Assembly: GCF_003417535.1 (NCBI RefSeq)
Contig: NZ_QVLS01000014.1
Span: 1 to 64,000, forward strand
Reading direction: 5' to 3'
From: Hydrogenophaga borbori
GTDB taxonomy: Bacteria; Pseudomonadota; Gammaproteobacteria; Burkholderiales; Burkholderiaceae_C
DNA: 64,000 bases
Shown here: positions 49,234 through 58,302 of the stretch, piece after piece
Numbering within the stretch: position 1 is the first letter of the stretch
How the letters are laid out: every line of letters begins with the position of its first letter
Notes under the pieces: generated by a model
Told to the model about the DNA's origin: nothing
What the model saw: only the letters and a program-made list of their open reading frames with translations
Databases searched by the model: none
Made by a program: the position numbers and the translations under genes

Positions 49234-49593
49234 GTGAAGCGCGCCGGTACGCCGGATTCTGTGCGTCCCGGTTGCCCGGGACGTGACCGCCATTCCTCTG
49301 GGCCGCCGGTCACCCGAACGGCTCGATGCCACCTACCCGCCAGCTCCGCGGAGCCACATCAACGCTGGCCTATTTGGTGTTGCTGCGCGTAGAGATTGCC
49401 CGTTTCACCCGGTCCGGGTTGCCCCGGACCGACTCGTCTCTGTTGCTCTGATCCTCACCTTAGGGCCCCGCGGGCGAACCCTCGGGGCTTGTCGGTGGAG
49501 AGGTGTTACCTCCTACGCTGCCCTGCGCAGTCCGGACGTTCCTCCAGCACACCCTTTCGGGTCTTGTGCCAGCGGCGGTCTGGCGCGCTTCAC
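49234..49593 (-). ncRNA. rnpB: RNase P RNA (class A)
   Basis: Catalytic RNA that trims the 5' leader of tRNAs. On the minus strand the 5' end GTGAAGCGCGCC is complementary to GGCGCGCTTCAC at the 3' end, forming helix P1. The universal GAGGAACGTCCGGAC (variant of GAGGAAAGTCCGGGC) follows about 60 bases in, then AACAGAGAC in the core. The 3' part has ACAGAATCCGGCGTACCGG. The length of about 360 bases fits betaproteobacterial RNase P RNA. Ends are set by the P1 pairing and may be off by a few bases. The overlapping plus-strand frames are not genes. Confidence 0.93.
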
Positions 49594-49614
49594 GGGCGCG
49601 ATTATCCCGCGTCC

Positions 49615-50970
49615 TCAGATCAGTCGCTCGATGCGGCGGTGCCGCCAGACAAAGCGGTAGAACGCCGTCTGCAGCAGCAGCATCGTCACGTAGGCCACGG
49701 GGAAGGCGAGCCAGATGCCCGGCAAGCCGAGCCGCGCGTCCAGCAGCCAGGCGGCGGGCAGCTGCACCCCCATGATGCAGAAGATGGAGATCGCCATCGG
49801 CACCAGCACCACGCCACTGGCGCGCATCAGCCCGCCGACGATGGCCTGAAAGCCAAAGACCAGGATGCTCCACAGCATGATGTGCAACAGGTGCTCGGCC
49901 TGCAGCCGCACCTCGGCCTGCGTGAGAAACAGGCCCAGCAGGTGGTGCGACAGTCCATAGCCGAGCAGCACCAAGGCGCCGGTGAGCACCAGGTTGAGCC
50001 ACAGGCCGGTGCGCAGGATGGCGCCGAGCCGGTCGACCCGCCCCGCACCGATGGACTGCGCCGCCAGGATGGAGGTGGTGATGGCGATGGACAGCGCCGG
50101 GAACTGCACGTAGTTCACCACCTGCGTGACCGCGCCGTAGGCCGCCGTGGCCTGCGAGCCGTGGCCGTTGACCAGCGCCAGGATGACCAGCTCCGAGGCC
50201 GAGATCACCACCATCTGCACGCCCGTGGGCAGGCCGATGCGCATCACCTTGCCGAGGATGGCGCGGTCCAGTCGCAGCGCGGCCCGCATTTCGGCGTCGA
50301 AGGCCATCACGCTGCCCTGGCGCGCCAGGCGCCAGCCCAGGAACAGCAGCGCCAGCGCATAGGACACCAGGCCCGCGTAGGCCGCGCTTTGAATGCCCTG
50401 CGGCGGCAGGCCCAGCCAGCCCTTGATGAGCGCCGGCGTGAGCAACAGCCCCAGCACCGTGGACATCAGCAGCGCCAGCAGCGGCGAGACCGTGTCGCTG
50501 ATGCCGCGCAGCAGCTGCGTGAACAGGATGAACACCAGCAGCAGCGGCATGATGAGCAGCATCACGCGCGCGTAGGCCACCGCATCGTCCAGCACGTCCA
50601 GCGGCGTGCCCAGGGCCAGCATGGCGGGCCGCGCGAACACCACGCCCAGCGCGGCGGCCACCAGGCCGATCAGCGCCCCCAGCATCAGCGCCGTGCCGGC
50701 AATGGCCTTCACCTTGTGCGGCTCGCGCGCGCCCCAGGCCTGGCCGATCAGCACCGAGGCGCCCGCGCCCAGGCCGATCACCAGCGAGATGAAGAAGAAC
50801 ACGATGGGGAACATGCCCGAGACGGCCGCCAGCGCGTGCGTGCCGAGCATCTGCCCGATGAAGATGCCGTTGAGCGTGCCCGACAGCCCTTGCAGGATGT
50901 TGGACAGCACCATGGGCACGAGGAACACGAGATAGACCCGCCAGAGCGGGCCTTGTGTAGAGGGGGGCAT
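49615..50970 (-). CDS. MATE-family multidrug/metabolite exporter
   Basis: Inner-membrane antiporter of the multidrug and toxin extrusion family, using Na+ or H+. The 451-residue product has about twelve membrane helices in two homologous halves, starting WRVYLVFLVPMVLSNILQGL, with GTLNGIFIGQMLGTHALAAV, GAGASVLIGQAWGARE in the first half and GLPTGVQMVVISASELVI and ITTSILAAQSIGAGR in the second. Substrate is unknown. The gene follows 23 bases after DUF2239 and ends 21 bases before the rnpB 5' end. Confidence 0.93.
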   Translation of the reverse strand: MPPSTQGPLWRVYLVFLVPMVLSNILQGLSGTLNGIFIGQMLGTHALAAVSGMFPIVFFFISLVIGLGAGASVLIGQAWGAREPHKVKAIAGTALMLGALIGLVAAALGVVFARPAMLALGTPLDVLDDAVAYARVMLLIMPLLLVFILFTQLLRGISDTVSPLLALLMSTVLGLLLTPALIKGWLGLPPQGIQSAAYAGLVSYALALLFLGWRLARQGSVMAFDAEMRAALRLDRAILGKVMRIGLPTGVQMVVISASELVILALVNGHGSQATAAYGAVTQVVNYVQFPALSIAITTSILAAQSIGAGRVDRLGAILRTGLWLNLVLTGALVLLGYGLSHHLLGLFLTQAEVRLQAEHLLHIMLWSILVFGFQAIVGGLMRASGVVLVPMAISIFCIMGVQLPAAWLLDARLGLPGIWLAFPVAYVTMLLLQTAFYRFVWRHRRIERLI

Positions 50971-50993
50971 GGGAAGGGTCCGGAAAGGGTGGG

Positions 50994-51575
50994 TCAGTCG
51001 TTGGGGTCGGCGTCGGGATCGGCGGGGCCGGTGGCCATGAAGGCCTCGCGCGCCAGCCAGCTGGCGTGCGCCTGCACGTCCGGCGGCCAGGGCGCCATCT
51101 GGCGGGCGAAGGCCTCGGCGTCGTGCGCGAACAGCGCTCGCGCGGCCTCCTCGAAGCCGGGAAAGCCGCCCGCGATGGCGCTCATGAAGCGGTAGGCGCG
51201 TTCGGTGGCCTCGCGCCGCGCGTCGCGGCCGGCGTGCACGCGGCGCGCTTCATCGACCAGCCGGCGCAGCGCGGCGGAGGCGCCACCGGGCTGGCGGGCC
51301 AGCCAGTCCCAGTGGCGGGGCAGCAGCGTCACCTCGCGCGCCACCACGCCCAGGCGCGGGCGGCCCACCTGCGGCGCGGCGGCGGCCCGGGCATCGGGCG
51401 CTGGGGCCGGGAAAGGGTAGTCGACGAGCGCACCGCTGGCGTCGTCGAACACCAGCAGGCCGCCGGCCGACAGGTCCAGCGCGCCCAAGGCGCGGGCGAC
51501 CTCGTCGCAAGCGCCGAAAGCCACGCGCCGCGCGCCCAGGAAGGCGGTGCATCGGGAAGGAGATGGGGCAGACAT
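50994..51575 (-). CDS. DUF2239 family protein
   Basis: A 193-residue cytoplasmic protein with CTAFLGARRVAFGACDEVAR at the start, LLVFDDASGALVDYPF, and the family core RPRLGVVAREVTLLPRHWDW followed by QPGGASAALRRLVDEARR. These are hallmarks of DUF2239, which has no known function. The ATG at 51575 has no Shine-Dalgarno sequence, and a perfect TATAAT sits six bases upstream, suggesting a leaderless message. It is directly upstream of the MATE exporter gene. Confidence 0.85.
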   Translation of the reverse strand: MSAPSPSRCTAFLGARRVAFGACDEVARALGALDLSAGGLLVFDDASGALVDYPFPAPAPDARAAAAPQVGRPRLGVVAREVTLLPRHWDWLARQPGGASAALRRLVDEARRVHAGRDARREATERAYRFMSAIAGGFPGFEEAARALFAHDAEAFARQMAPWPPDVQAHASWLAREAFMATGPADPDADPND

Positions 51576-51581
51576 GTGGAG

Positions 51582-51587
51582 ATTATA
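51582..51587 (-). promoter_or_regulatory. Consensus -10 box for the DUF2239-MATE operon
   Basis: TATAAT on the minus strand, inside an unusually AT-rich 116-base divergent region between DUF2239 and the flavoprotein gene. No good -35 is found at 16-18 bases. It is only six bases from the ATG, so transcription would start at or very near the start codon. Confidence 0.4.
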
Positions 51588-51691
51588 CCCGGGTGTTTTT
51601 ATTTTGCCCGGATCAATTTAAAACCGGGTCTGCGCGGGATTGGGGACAATGCGCGGCTTCGTCTGCTTGATCGCCACAAGCCCCACGACCC

Positions 51692-53560
51692 ATGATCCGC
51701 ATCGCCGAACTCAAACTCCCCCTGGCCGAGGTGCCGGCCGAAGCGCGCCGCGCCGCCGACGCGCCCAGCGAAACCGAGGCCGACCGCGCGCCGCCGCCGC
51801 ACCCGGTGCCGGCCCTCACCCGCCTGGCCGCGCAGGCCCTGGGCATCGAACCCGCCGACATCGCCGCGCTGACGGTCTTCAAACGCAGCTTCGACGCCCG
51901 CAAGGCCGAGCTGCTGGCGGTCTACATCGTCGATGTGGCGCTCGCCGATGCTTCGGCCGAACCCGGTTTGCTGTCGCGCCACACCCAGAACCCGCATGTG
52001 CGTCCCACGCCCGACATGTCGTGGACCGCGCCCGGCCACGCGCCCGGGGGCTTTCCGCGCACCGCGGACGAACGCCCCGTGGTGGTGGGCCTCGGCCCCT
52101 GCGGCCTGTTCGCGGCGCTCGCCCTGGCGCAGATGGGCTTTCGGCCCATCGTGCTGGAGCGCGGCAAGCCCGTGCGCGAGCGCACCCGGGACACCTGGGG
52201 CCTGTGGCGCCGCCGCGCGCTGAACCCGCAGAGCAACGTGCAGTTCGGCGAAGGCGGCGCGGGCCTGTTCTCCGACGGCAAGCTCTACAGCCAGATCAAG
52301 GACCCGCGTTTCCTCGGCCGCAAGGTGATGAACGAGTTCGTCGACGCGGGCGCGCCGGGCGAAATCCTCTACACCGCGCACCCCCACATCGGCACCTTCA
52401 AGCTCGTGAAGGTGGTGGAGGCCATGCGCGAAAAAATCATCGCCCTGGGCGGCGAGATCCGTTTCCAGCACCAGCTGACGGGACTGATCACCGAGGGCGA
52501 CGGCGCCGCGCGGCGCGTGCGCGCCCTGCGCGTGCACCGGCTCGACACGGACGAACACCTGGAGCTGCCCGCGCGGCGCCTGGTGCTGGCGCTGGGCCAC
52601 AGCTCGCGCGACACCTTCGCCTGGCTCTGGGACCTGGGCGTGGCCATGGAAGCCAAGCCTTTCTCGGTGGGTTTCCGCATCGAACACCCCCAAAGCCTGA
52701 TCGACCGCGCCCGCTGGGGCCGCCACGCCGGCCACCCGCTGCTTGGCGCGGCCGACTACAAGCTCGTGCACCACGCGAAAAACGGCCGCACGGTCTACAG
52801 CTTCTGCATGTGCCCGGGCGGCACGGTGGTGGCGGCCACGTCCGAGCCCGGGCGCGTGGTCACCAACGGCATGAGCCAATACTCGCGCGCCGAGCGCAAC
52901 GCCAATTCGGGCCTGGTGGTTGGCATCGAACCCAGCGACTACCCGCAGCACTTTCCGCAGGACACGCCGCTGTGGACCGCCGCCTTCGGCGAGACCGACG
53001 GCGCGCGCTACGCCGCCCAGGCCGAGGCCCTGCACGCCCAGGGCCGGCACCACCCACTGGCCGGCGTGGTGCTGCAGCGCCAGCTGGAGAGCCGCGCCTA
53101 CGAACTCGGCGGCGGCGACTACAGCGCGCCCGGCCAGCGCGTGGGCGACTTCCTCGCCGCACGACCCAGCACCGCGCTGGGCGAGGTCGAACCCTCCTAC
53201 AAGCCCGGCCTGCACCTCACCGATCTCGCGCCCTCGCTGCCAGCCTACGCCATCGAGGCCATCCGCGAAGCCCTGCCCGCCTTCGGCCGCCAGATCCGCG
53301 GCTACGACCTGCCCGACGCCCTGCTCACCGGCGTGGAAACACGCACTTCTGCGCCGCTGCGCCTTCACCGCGACGAAGGCCTGCAAAGCCCGAATACGCG
53401 CGGCCTGTACCCGGCGGGCGAGGGCGCGGGCTACGCCGGCGGCATCCTGTCGGCCGGCGTGGACGGCCTGAAAGTGGCCGAAGCCCTGGCCCGGGACCTG
53501 CTCGGCCTGCCGCCCGTCGGGGGCTTTACAAAAAATGACAAGCTTGGCGCGCCGGCTTGA
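51692..53560 (+). CDS. COG2509-type FAD-dependent dehydrogenase, function unknown
   Basis: A 622-residue cytoplasmic flavoprotein. Residues 1-95 are an N-terminal alpha/beta part with IAELKLPLAEVP and VFKRSFDARK, typical of this family. The FAD-binding Rossmann motif is VVVGLGPCGLFAALALAQMG (about 129-148), followed by LERGKPVRERTRDTW, NVQFGEGGAGLFSDGKLYSQ and, near the C-terminus, GLYPAGEGAGYAGGILSAG for the FAD ribityl contact. The insert FCMCPGGTVVAATSEPG is also diagnostic. Physiological substrate is unknown. It diverges from DUF2239 and is followed by the glycine-zipper gene. Confidence 0.88.
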   Translation: MIRIAELKLPLAEVPAEARRAADAPSETEADRAPPPHPVPALTRLAAQALGIEPADIAALTVFKRSFDARKAELLAVYIVDVALADASAEPGLLSRHTQNPHVRPTPDMSWTAPGHAPGGFPRTADERPVVVGLGPCGLFAALALAQMGFRPIVLERGKPVRERTRDTWGLWRRRALNPQSNVQFGEGGAGLFSDGKLYSQIKDPRFLGRKVMNEFVDAGAPGEILYTAHPHIGTFKLVKVVEAMREKIIALGGEIRFQHQLTGLITEGDGAARRVRALRVHRLDTDEHLELPARRLVLALGHSSRDTFAWLWDLGVAMEAKPFSVGFRIEHPQSLIDRARWGRHAGHPLLGAADYKLVHHAKNGRTVYSFCMCPGGTVVAATSEPGRVVTNGMSQYSRAERNANSGLVVGIEPSDYPQHFPQDTPLWTAAFGETDGARYAAQAEALHAQGRHHPLAGVVLQRQLESRAYELGGGDYSAPGQRVGDFLAARPSTALGEVEPSYKPGLHLTDLAPSLPAYAIEAIREALPAFGRQIRGYDLPDALLTGVETRTSAPLRLHRDEGLQSPNTRGLYPAGEGAGYAGGILSAGVDGLKVAEALARDLLGLPPVGGFTKNDKLGAPA

Positions 53561-53610
53561 CGTCCCGGGCGCAGCATGCAGCTTCCCCATTCCTCTTTCA
53601 GGAGCCTTCC

Positions 53611-54321
53611 GTGAACACCCCCCGATCGCTCGTCTGGCTTCCCCTGGCGGCCGCGCTGGCCGCCGCCACCGGCGCGGCCCACGCCCAGGAAGCGCAAGGC
53701 CGCGTCATCAGCAGCACGCCCATCATCCAGCAGGTGGCCGTACCGCGCGATGTCTGCTCCGATCAGCAGGTGACCTACCCGGGCCGCAAGTCGGGCGCCG
53801 GCGCGGTGCTGGGCGCCATCGCAGGCGGCGCGGCGGGCAACGCCATCGGTGATGGCAGCGGTCGCGCAGCGGCCACCGTCATCGGCCTCATCGGCGGCGC
53901 CATGCTGGGCAACCGCATCGAAGGCTCCAGCCCGCCGCAGACCGAGATCGTGCGCAACTGCGGCACGCAGACCTTCTACGAACCCCGCACCGTGGCCTAC
54001 GACGTGGTCTACGAGTACGCCGGCCAGCAATACCGCACTCAGATGGCGCAAGACCCGGGCCGCTACGTGCGCCTGAACGTCACGCCGGTGGACGCCATGC
54101 CCCCGCCGCCGCCCGCCTACCCTTCGCGCCCGCAGGTGCGTTATGAAACGCCGGAGCCGCCCGTGGTGTACAGCGACGGCTACGCACCGGGCTACTCCAA
54201 CATCTCCACCGAGGTCGTGATCATTGGCGGTCAGCGCTACTTCCGGCCCCCGGGCTGGCGCGGCCACCCCGGCCCGGGCTACCACGACCACGGTTACCCC
54301 CGCTTCGAGCGCAACCGCTGA
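53611..54321 (+). CDS. Exported glycine-zipper 2TM-domain protein
   Basis: A 236-residue envelope protein. The GTG start at 53611 is preceded by CAGGAG at seven bases. A signal peptide (RSLVWLPLAAALAAATGAAHAQ) is followed by the glycine zipper GAGAVLGAIAGGAAGNAIGD and IGLIGGAMLGNRIEG (about 70-110). A Tyr/Pro-rich tail with DVVYEYAGQQYRTQM follows. Related proteins (SlyB/YMGG type) associate with the outer membrane, but this one has no lipobox Cys. Function is unknown. Confidence 0.82.
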   Translation: MNTPRSLVWLPLAAALAAATGAAHAQEAQGRVISSTPIIQQVAVPRDVCSDQQVTYPGRKSGAGAVLGAIAGGAAGNAIGDGSGRAAATVIGLIGGAMLGNRIEGSSPPQTEIVRNCGTQTFYEPRTVAYDVVYEYAGQQYRTQMAQDPGRYVRLNVTPVDAMPPPPPAYPSRPQVRYETPEPPVVYSDGYAPGYSNISTEVVIIGGQRYFRPPGWRGHPGPGYHDHGYPRFERNR

Positions 54322-54348
54322 GTGCTTCCGCCACCCGGCGGCTCAAAC

Positions 54349-54374
54349 AAAAGGCCACCCCAGGGTGGCCTTTT
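54349..54374. terminator. Bidirectional terminator between the glycine-zipper gene and htpX
   Basis: AAAAGGCCACCC and GGGTGGCCTTTT are perfect inverted repeats around CA, so the physical loop is a few bases wider. A-runs and T-runs flank the GC stem. It serves the converging glycine-zipper gene (27 bases upstream) and htpX (ends 20 bases downstream). Confidence 0.85.
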
Positions 54375-54394
54375 GCCGGCTGCCCGCAGCGCGA

Positions 54395-55264
54395 TCAGCC
54401 TTGCTGCAGGGCGGCGATGCGCTCTTCGATCGGCGGGTGGGTGCTGAACAGCTTGCCCAGACCACCGGTGATGCCCAGGGCCTGCATGGTCTTGGGCAGT
54501 TCGCCGGGCGTGAGGCCACCCAGGCGGGCCAGGGCGTTGATCATGGGCTGCTTGCGGCCCATCAGCTGCGCGGCGCCGGCGTCGGCCCGGAACTCGCGCT
54601 GGCGGCTGAACCACGCCACGATGATGGCGGCCAGGAAGCCCAGCACGATGTCCATCACGATGGTGGTGACCATGTAGCCGATGCCAGGGCCCGAGTTGCT
54701 GTCGCTGCCACGGCGCAGGAAGCTGTCCACCGCGTAGCCGATGACACGCGACAGGAACACCACGAAGGTGTTCATCACGCCCTGGATGAGCGTCATGGTG
54801 ACCATATCGCCGTTGGCCACGTGCGCGACCTCGTGGCCGATCACGGCCTCCACCTCTTCGCGCGTCATGTTCTGCAGCAGGCCGGTGGACACGGCGACCA
54901 GCGCGCTGTTCTTGAAGGCGCCGGTGGCGAAGGCGTTGGGCGCGCCTTCGAAGATGGCGACCTCCGGCATGCCGATGCCGGCCTTGTCGGCGAATTTCTG
55001 CACCGTCTGCACGATCCAGGCCTCGTCGGCCGTCTGCGGCTGATTGATCACGCGCGCGCCGGTGCTGAACTTGGCCATGGGCTTGCTGATGAGCAGCGAG
55101 ATGATCGCGCCGCCGAAGCCGATGACGAGGGAGAAGCCGGCCAGCGCCGTCATGTTCAGGCCGTTGGCGGTGAGAAAACGGTCCACGCCGAGGATGCGCG
55201 TGGTGATGAGCAACACCGCCATCACGGCGACGTTGGTCAGGACGAACAGCAGGATGCGTTTCAT
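54395..55264 (-). CDS. htpX: Membrane zinc protease HtpX
   Basis: M48-family inner-membrane metalloprotease that helps remove damaged membrane proteins. The 289-residue product has two N-terminal membrane helices (about 5-27 and 38-55), the zinc motif HEVAHV in [15 protein letters not shown], further helices, and the third ligand in [12 protein letters not shown]. It ends [13 protein letters not shown], a common HtpX C-terminus. A GGAG lies just upstream of the ATG at 55264. Confidence 0.95.
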   Translation of the reverse strand: MKRILLFVLTNVAVMAVLLITTRILGVDRFLTANGLNMTALAGFSLVIGFGGAIISLLISKPMAKFSTGARVINQPQTADEAWIVQTVQKFADKAGIGMPEVAIFEGAPNAFATGAFKNSALVAVSTGLLQNMTREEVEAVIGHEVAHVANGDMVTMTLIQGVMNTFVVFLSRVIGYAVDSFLRRGSDSNSGPGIGYMVTTIVMDIVLGFLAAIIVAWFSRQREFRADAGAAQLMGRKQPMINALARLGGLTPGELPKTMQALGITGGLGKLFSTHPPIEERIAALQQG

Positions 55265-55397
55265 GTGTGCTCCGTTAGGCGCCGGCGCGTGGGGGCCGGC
55301 TGCGCCACTGACCCGGTTTCGGGCCTTCAGGTTCCCGGTGCCGGGTCAAGGGCAGCGGATGATACCGGCCCAGCAAGTGGGGTTGATGGCGCCGGTT

Positions 55398-56135
55398 TCA
55401 AGCCGCGCGCGGCGGCCGGAACACCGCCGCATCGGCATAGAACGCGGGGTCGGCGTTGCCGTCCCACCAGCCCGGCACGCCCAGCACGGGCAGCGGCGTG
55501 AAGGGTTTGGCGCGCAGCCGCGCGGCATCCAGTTGCGTGGCCAGCCAGGCGTCCCAGGCCGCCAGGTCATCGCCCAGCGACTCGGGCACGGGCAGCGCGA
55601 ACACGTGCGCGGTGATGGATTTGTAGGGTTGGGCCAATTTTTCCAGCAGCGCGTGGCCGAAGGGCAGCAGCCGCGCGCACGCCCAAGCCCCCCGCTGCGC
55701 GACGAACAGCTCGGCCCAGTCGCGCGCCCGCAGCGCCCGCCACAGCGGCTCGGGGGCCCGCAGCAAGGCCGCGTTCTCGTCAAACAAGGTGATGGCGTCG
55801 CGCAGCGGCCCGCGCACCGCGCCCACGCCGTCGGCCGCGATGGCCTGCGCCTGCAGGCGGTTGAGCTGGCGCTTGCTGTCGGGGAAGCGGTGCCAGATCA
55901 GCCCATTGAACAGGTCGTGAAGGTTCTCGCGCGTGGGCACGCTGGCCGTGGCGGCGATGAAGGCCTCGTAGGCCTGGCCGTCGGGCAAGGCCGATTGGGA
56001 CACGGCGCGCAGCGGCCCCGGCGCGTGCCGGTTCAGGGCCTCGGGCAAGGGCAGGCCCTGCGCCTGTGCGGCCTGCACCGCGCGGCCCGCCTCGGCCACG
56101 CCGGCGAACCACGGGGCCGACCAGTGAATGGCCAT
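55398..56135 (-). CDS. DUF3025 domain-containing protein
   Basis: A 245-residue cytoplasmic protein starting MAIHWSAPWFAGVAEAGR. The recognisable family segment is PTRENLHDLFNGLIWHRFPD with NRLQAQAI after it and DAITLFDENAALL. A C-terminal LPVLGVPGWWDGNADPAFYAD matches the end of DUF3025 proteins. Function is unknown. The ATG at 56135 lies 14 bases after the pyrC stop, so it is probably co-transcribed with pyrC. Confidence 0.83.
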   Translation of the reverse strand: MAIHWSAPWFAGVAEAGRAVQAAQAQGLPLPEALNRHAPGPLRAVSQSALPDGQAYEAFIAATASVPTRENLHDLFNGLIWHRFPDSKRQLNRLQAQAIAADGVGAVRGPLRDAITLFDENAALLRAPEPLWRALRARDWAELFVAQRGAWACARLLPFGHALLEKLAQPYKSITAHVFALPVPESLGDDLAAWDAWLATQLDAARLRAKPFTPLPVLGVPGWWDGNADPAFYADAAVFRPPRAA

Positions 56136-56149
56136 GCCGTCGCCAGCGC

Positions 56150-57196
56150 TCAGGCCAGCAGCCGCCAGCGCAGCGCCTCGCCCGCACGCAGGGGCTTGAG
56201 CTCGGCCTCGCCGAAGGCATAGGACTCGGGCGGCGTCCAGGTCTCGCGCCGCAGCGTGACCGTGCCGGTGTTGCGCGGCAGGCCATAGAAATCGGGACCG
56301 TGGAAGCTGGCGAAGCCCTCGAGCTTGTCCAGGGCGCCCGCGGCTTCGAAGGCTTCGGCGTACAGCTCCATGGCCGCGTGCGCCGTGTAGCAGCCCGCGC
56401 AGCCCACCGCGTGCTCCTTCAGGTGCGCGGGGTGCGGCGCGCTGTCGGTGCCCAGGAAGAAGCGGTCGCTGCCGCTGGTGGCGGCCTGCACCAGGGCCAC
56501 GCGGTGCGTCTCGCGCTTGAGCACGGGCAGGCAGTAGTAGTGCGGGCGGATACCGCCCAGGAAGATGGCGTTGCGGTTGTAGAGCAGGTGGTGCGCGGTA
56601 ATGGTGGCCGCCGTGTGCGGGCCCGCACCCGCCACGTACTGCGCGGCTTCCTTGGTGGTGATGTGCTCCATCACGATCTTCAGCACGGGGAAGTCGCGGC
56701 GCAGGGGAATCAGCACCTGGTCGATGAACACCGCCTCGCGGTCGAACAGGTCGATGTCGGCGGACGTGACCTCGCCATGCACCAGCAGCTTGAGGCCTTC
56801 GCGCTGCATGGCCTCCAGGGTCTTGTGGGTCTTGCGGATGTCGGTCACGCCCGCGTCGCTGTTGGTGGTGGCGCCGGCCGGGTACAGCTTGAGCGCCACG
56901 ACGCCGGCCGCCCGGGCGCGCGCGATTTCCTCGGGCGGCAGGTTGTCGGTGAGGTAGAGCGTCATCAGCGGCTCGAAGGCCACGCCGGTGGGCACGGCCG
57001 CCAGGATGCGCTCGCGGTAGGCCTGCGCCTGCGCCGCCGTGGTCACCGGCGGCTTGAGGTTGGGCATGATGATCGCGCGGCCGAACTGGGCGGCGGTGTG
57101 GGGCACCACGGCCTGCAGGGCGGCGCCATCGCGCACGTGCAGGTGCCAGTCGTCGGGGCGGGTGAGGGTCAGGGAGTCGGGGGTGGCGGCGCTCAT
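56150..57196 (-). CDS. pyrC: Dihydroorotase, class II
   Basis: Zinc enzyme that cyclises carbamoyl-aspartate to dihydroorotate in pyrimidine synthesis. The 348-residue product has the metal motif [10 protein letters not shown] (His-x-His), [17 protein letters not shown] with the carboxylated lysine, [31 protein letters not shown], and TDSAPH in [12 protein letters not shown] with the catalytic Asp. Length and order are as in E. coli PyrC. Confidence 0.97.
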   Translation of the reverse strand: MSAATPDSLTLTRPDDWHLHVRDGAALQAVVPHTAAQFGRAIIMPNLKPPVTTAAQAQAYRERILAAVPTGVAFEPLMTLYLTDNLPPEEIARARAAGVVALKLYPAGATTNSDAGVTDIRKTHKTLEAMQREGLKLLVHGEVTSADIDLFDREAVFIDQVLIPLRRDFPVLKIVMEHITTKEAAQYVAGAGPHTAATITAHHLLYNRNAIFLGGIRPHYYCLPVLKRETHRVALVQAATSGSDRFFLGTDSAPHPAHLKEHAVGCAGCYTAHAAMELYAEAFEAAGALDKLEGFASFHGPDFYGLPRNTGTVTLRRETWTPPESYAFGEAELKPLRAGEALRWRLLA

Positions 57197-57241
57197 GGTC
57201 CCGCGATTGTCGCAGCCACCACGGGATGGTTTCGGCCGGCC

Positions 57242-58153
57242 TCAGGGCACCTGGTCGGTGGGGTACTTCCAGAAGTCGCGCAGCAGGTAGCTGATGGGCA
57301 GGTTCAACGGCTGGCCGTTCGGCGGGATCGGCTGCTCGAACCACCGCTGGTAGATGGCGTGGATCTCGCGGCTGAAGATCAGGCGGCGCATTTCGTCGTC
57401 GATGATTTTCTTGAACGCCGGATCGCCCTTGGGCAGCATGATGGCCAGCGGCTCGGTGGTGATGAAGCGGCCCACCACCTTGAGCGCCTTCGGGTCGGAC
57501 CGGGTGGACGCCAGTCCATAGAGCAGCACGTCGTCCATCACGAAGGCCTGCGCCTCGCCGCGCTCCACCATCTGCACGGCTTTCTCGTGGTCCTCGGTCT
57601 CGACGATCTCGAAGCGCAGGCCCCGTTCGGCCTGGATGCGCCGCACCGCGGCCAGCGGCGTGGTGTTGCGGGTGACGGCCACGCGCTTGACCTCGGGCTG
57701 GTCGATGCGGTCGATGCCGCTGTTCACTTTGACCAGCATGCGCGCGCCGGTGATGAAGTGGGGAATGGTGAAGGCCACCTTCTCGCGCCGTTCGGCGTTG
57801 TTGGTGGTGGAACCGCATTCCAGCTGGGCCCTGCCGGTCTCGATCATCTCGATGCGGTTGGCCGGGGTGAGCTGCAGGTACTCGATCGGCAAGGCCGGCA
57901 GCGCCAGCCGGGCCTGCACCGCGGCGGCCAGGCGGCGGCAGACGTCCACCGCGTAGCCAATGGGCCGCTTGTCTGGCCCCAGGTACGAGAACGGCACCGA
58001 GGACTCGCGGTGGCCGATCACGATGTGCCCCTGCGCGCGGATCTGCTCGATCACGGGGCCCGAATCGCTGGCCGACGCGGGCCCGGCCCACACCAGGAAG
58101 ACCAGCGCGGCCAGCGCCGCGCGCCGGGCAAACAACAGGGGAAACTGGGGCAT
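57242..58153 (-). CDS. Periplasmic amino-acid-binding protein of an ABC transporter
   Basis: Family 3 solute-binding protein. The 303-residue product has a signal peptide (FARRAALAALVFLVWAGPASAS) and the domain opening GHIVIGHRESSVPFSYLG with GYAVDVCRRLA, then ECGSTTNNAERREKVAFT and the ARMLVK hinge. It resembles glutamate/aspartate binders (GltI type). No permease or ATPase gene is adjacent, so it is an orphan binding protein in this window. The ATG 58153 gives the natural signal peptide; a GTG/ATG further upstream adds 11 residues. Confidence 0.88.
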   Translation of the reverse strand: MPQFPLLFARRAALAALVFLVWAGPASASDSGPVIEQIRAQGHIVIGHRESSVPFSYLGPDKRPIGYAVDVCRRLAAAVQARLALPALPIEYLQLTPANRIEMIETGRAQLECGSTTNNAERREKVAFTIPHFITGARMLVKVNSGIDRIDQPEVKRVAVTRNTTPLAAVRRIQAERGLRFEIVETEDHEKAVQMVERGEAQAFVMDDVLLYGLASTRSDPKALKVVGRFITTEPLAIMLPKGDPAFKKIIDDEMRRLIFSREIHAIYQRWFEQPIPPNGQPLNLPISYLLRDFWKYPTDQVP

Positions 58154-58225
58154 GGCGGGCGTCCTCACGGTGTGTCCTGCGTCCACGAAGGGCGGGACGA
58201 TACGTCGCGCTGGCGGGCCGACCGC

Positions 58226-58241
58226 TACCGCAAATGCGGTA
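58226..58241. promoter_or_regulatory. 16-base palindrome upstream of the binding-protein gene
   Basis: TACCGC-AAAT-GCGGTA is a perfect inverted repeat 73 bases upstream of the binding-protein start, in the 149-base gap after the LysR-type regulator gene. Its size and position suit an activator or repressor site, possibly that of the adjacent LysR protein. Confidence 0.45.
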
Positions 58242-58268
58242 TTTCTTCAAAGGAACGCGCCAACGGAA

Positions 58269-58290
58269 GCGCCGCCCCGATCGGCGGCGC
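58269..58290. terminator. Hairpin after the LysR gene
   Basis: GCGCCGCC and GGCGGCGC form an 8-base stem with a 6-base loop 13 bases past the LysR stop. No strong T-run follows, so termination strength is uncertain. Confidence 0.4.
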
Positions 58291-58302
58291 CCGTCAGAGG
58301 CC

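Noticed and set aside
49396..51195. 599-codon plus-strand frame across rnpB and the MATE gene
   Set aside because: It lies opposite a membrane transporter with clear MATE motifs and across RNase P RNA; the translation is Gln/His/Arg-rich shadow sequence.
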